Of a DNA stretch of 64,000 nucleotides, positions 64,000 through 64,000 are shown piece after piece; positions within the stretch are counted from its first letter, which is position 1, and each line of letters starts with the position of its first letter. Below the pieces are notes generated by a model, which saw nothing but the letters and a program-made list of their open reading frames with translations, had not been told where the DNA came from and did no database searches. Source of the DNA: Hasllibacter halocynthiae. Lineage in GTDB: Bacteria > Pseudomonadota > Alphaproteobacteria > Rhodobacterales > Rhodobacteraceae. Location of the stretch: positions 496,001 through 560,000 of the forward strand of contig NZ_PVTT01000002.1 of assembly GCF_003003095.1 (NCBI RefSeq), given 5' to 3'. A program made the translations under genes and the position numbers.

Positions 64000-64000
64000 G

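Overview
The window is one 64 kb piece of a high-GC alphaproteobacterial chromosome (about 70% GC by eye). Gene content and gene types point to Rhodobacterales (roseobacter/Rhodobacter relatives): a ferrochelatase end, Hsp33, a CCA-adding enzyme next to a NUDIX gene, a NavAb-type sodium channel, choline-sulfate catabolism, sulfoacetaldehyde acetyltransferase and many peptide/betaine/sugar ABC transporters. A near-consensus parS site at 5864-5879 suggests that this end lies in the origin-proximal part of the main chromosome. I see no phage, IS element, CRISPR array, rRNA or tRNA.

Layout. 0-17.6 kb is mostly housekeeping: hemH end, a small exported protein, two L,D-transpeptidases flanking a CAP-domain lipoprotein, a sodium channel, an Fe-S rRNA methyltransferase, a BASS transporter, an ABC exporter, cca-nudix, DUF4329, hslO, a decayed second NUDIX gene (11.7-12.1 kb), a PP2C phosphatase with a dead receiver domain next to a lone Hpt protein, ilvA, a membrane protein, argG and DUF1810. 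17.7-23.2 kb is a peptide-type ABC transporter operon with a fused two-ATPase subunit, then an exported MsrA. 23.9-25.8 kb is an oxidoreductase/isomerase pair read leftward. 25.9-34.1 kb is a complete choline and choline-O-sulfate module: choXWV leftward and betI-betC-betB-betA rightward around a palindromic BetI-type operator. 34.1-40.9 kb is a serine hydrolase and a five-gene Opp-type transporter. 41.0-43.7 kb is xsc overlapping a short acetate kinase gene. 43.7-48.9 kb holds a BKACE-family enzyme, an arginyl-tRNA synthetase and mutS.

The most remarkable block is 48.9-59.5 kb. Two divergent, tightly overlapping operons together encode what looks like a complete squalene-derived C30 carotenoid pathway: hpnC-hpnD-hpnE rightward (farnesyl diphosphate to squalene), and leftward a DUF2141 protein, a CrtN-like desaturase, a CrtP-like oxidase, a PlsC-type acyltransferase, a CrtQ-like glycosyltransferase and an aldehyde dehydrogenase. 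The predicted product is a glycosylated, acylated C30 carotenoid acid of the staphyloxanthin type, made without CrtM. No squalene-hopene cyclase lies nearby, and a 14-bp perfect palindrome sits in the 75-bp divergent promoter region.

59.5-64 kb is a leftward sugar-type ABC transporter operon with a class II aldolase and a Tm-1-like protein, likely a catabolic system for an unidentified sugar or sugar acid; the binding-protein gene runs off the window. In all four ABC importer operons the gap between the binding-protein gene and the first permease gene carries a GC-rich hairpin. Genes are packed with many ATGA/GTGA/TGATG stop-start overlaps, so most operons are probably translationally coupled.
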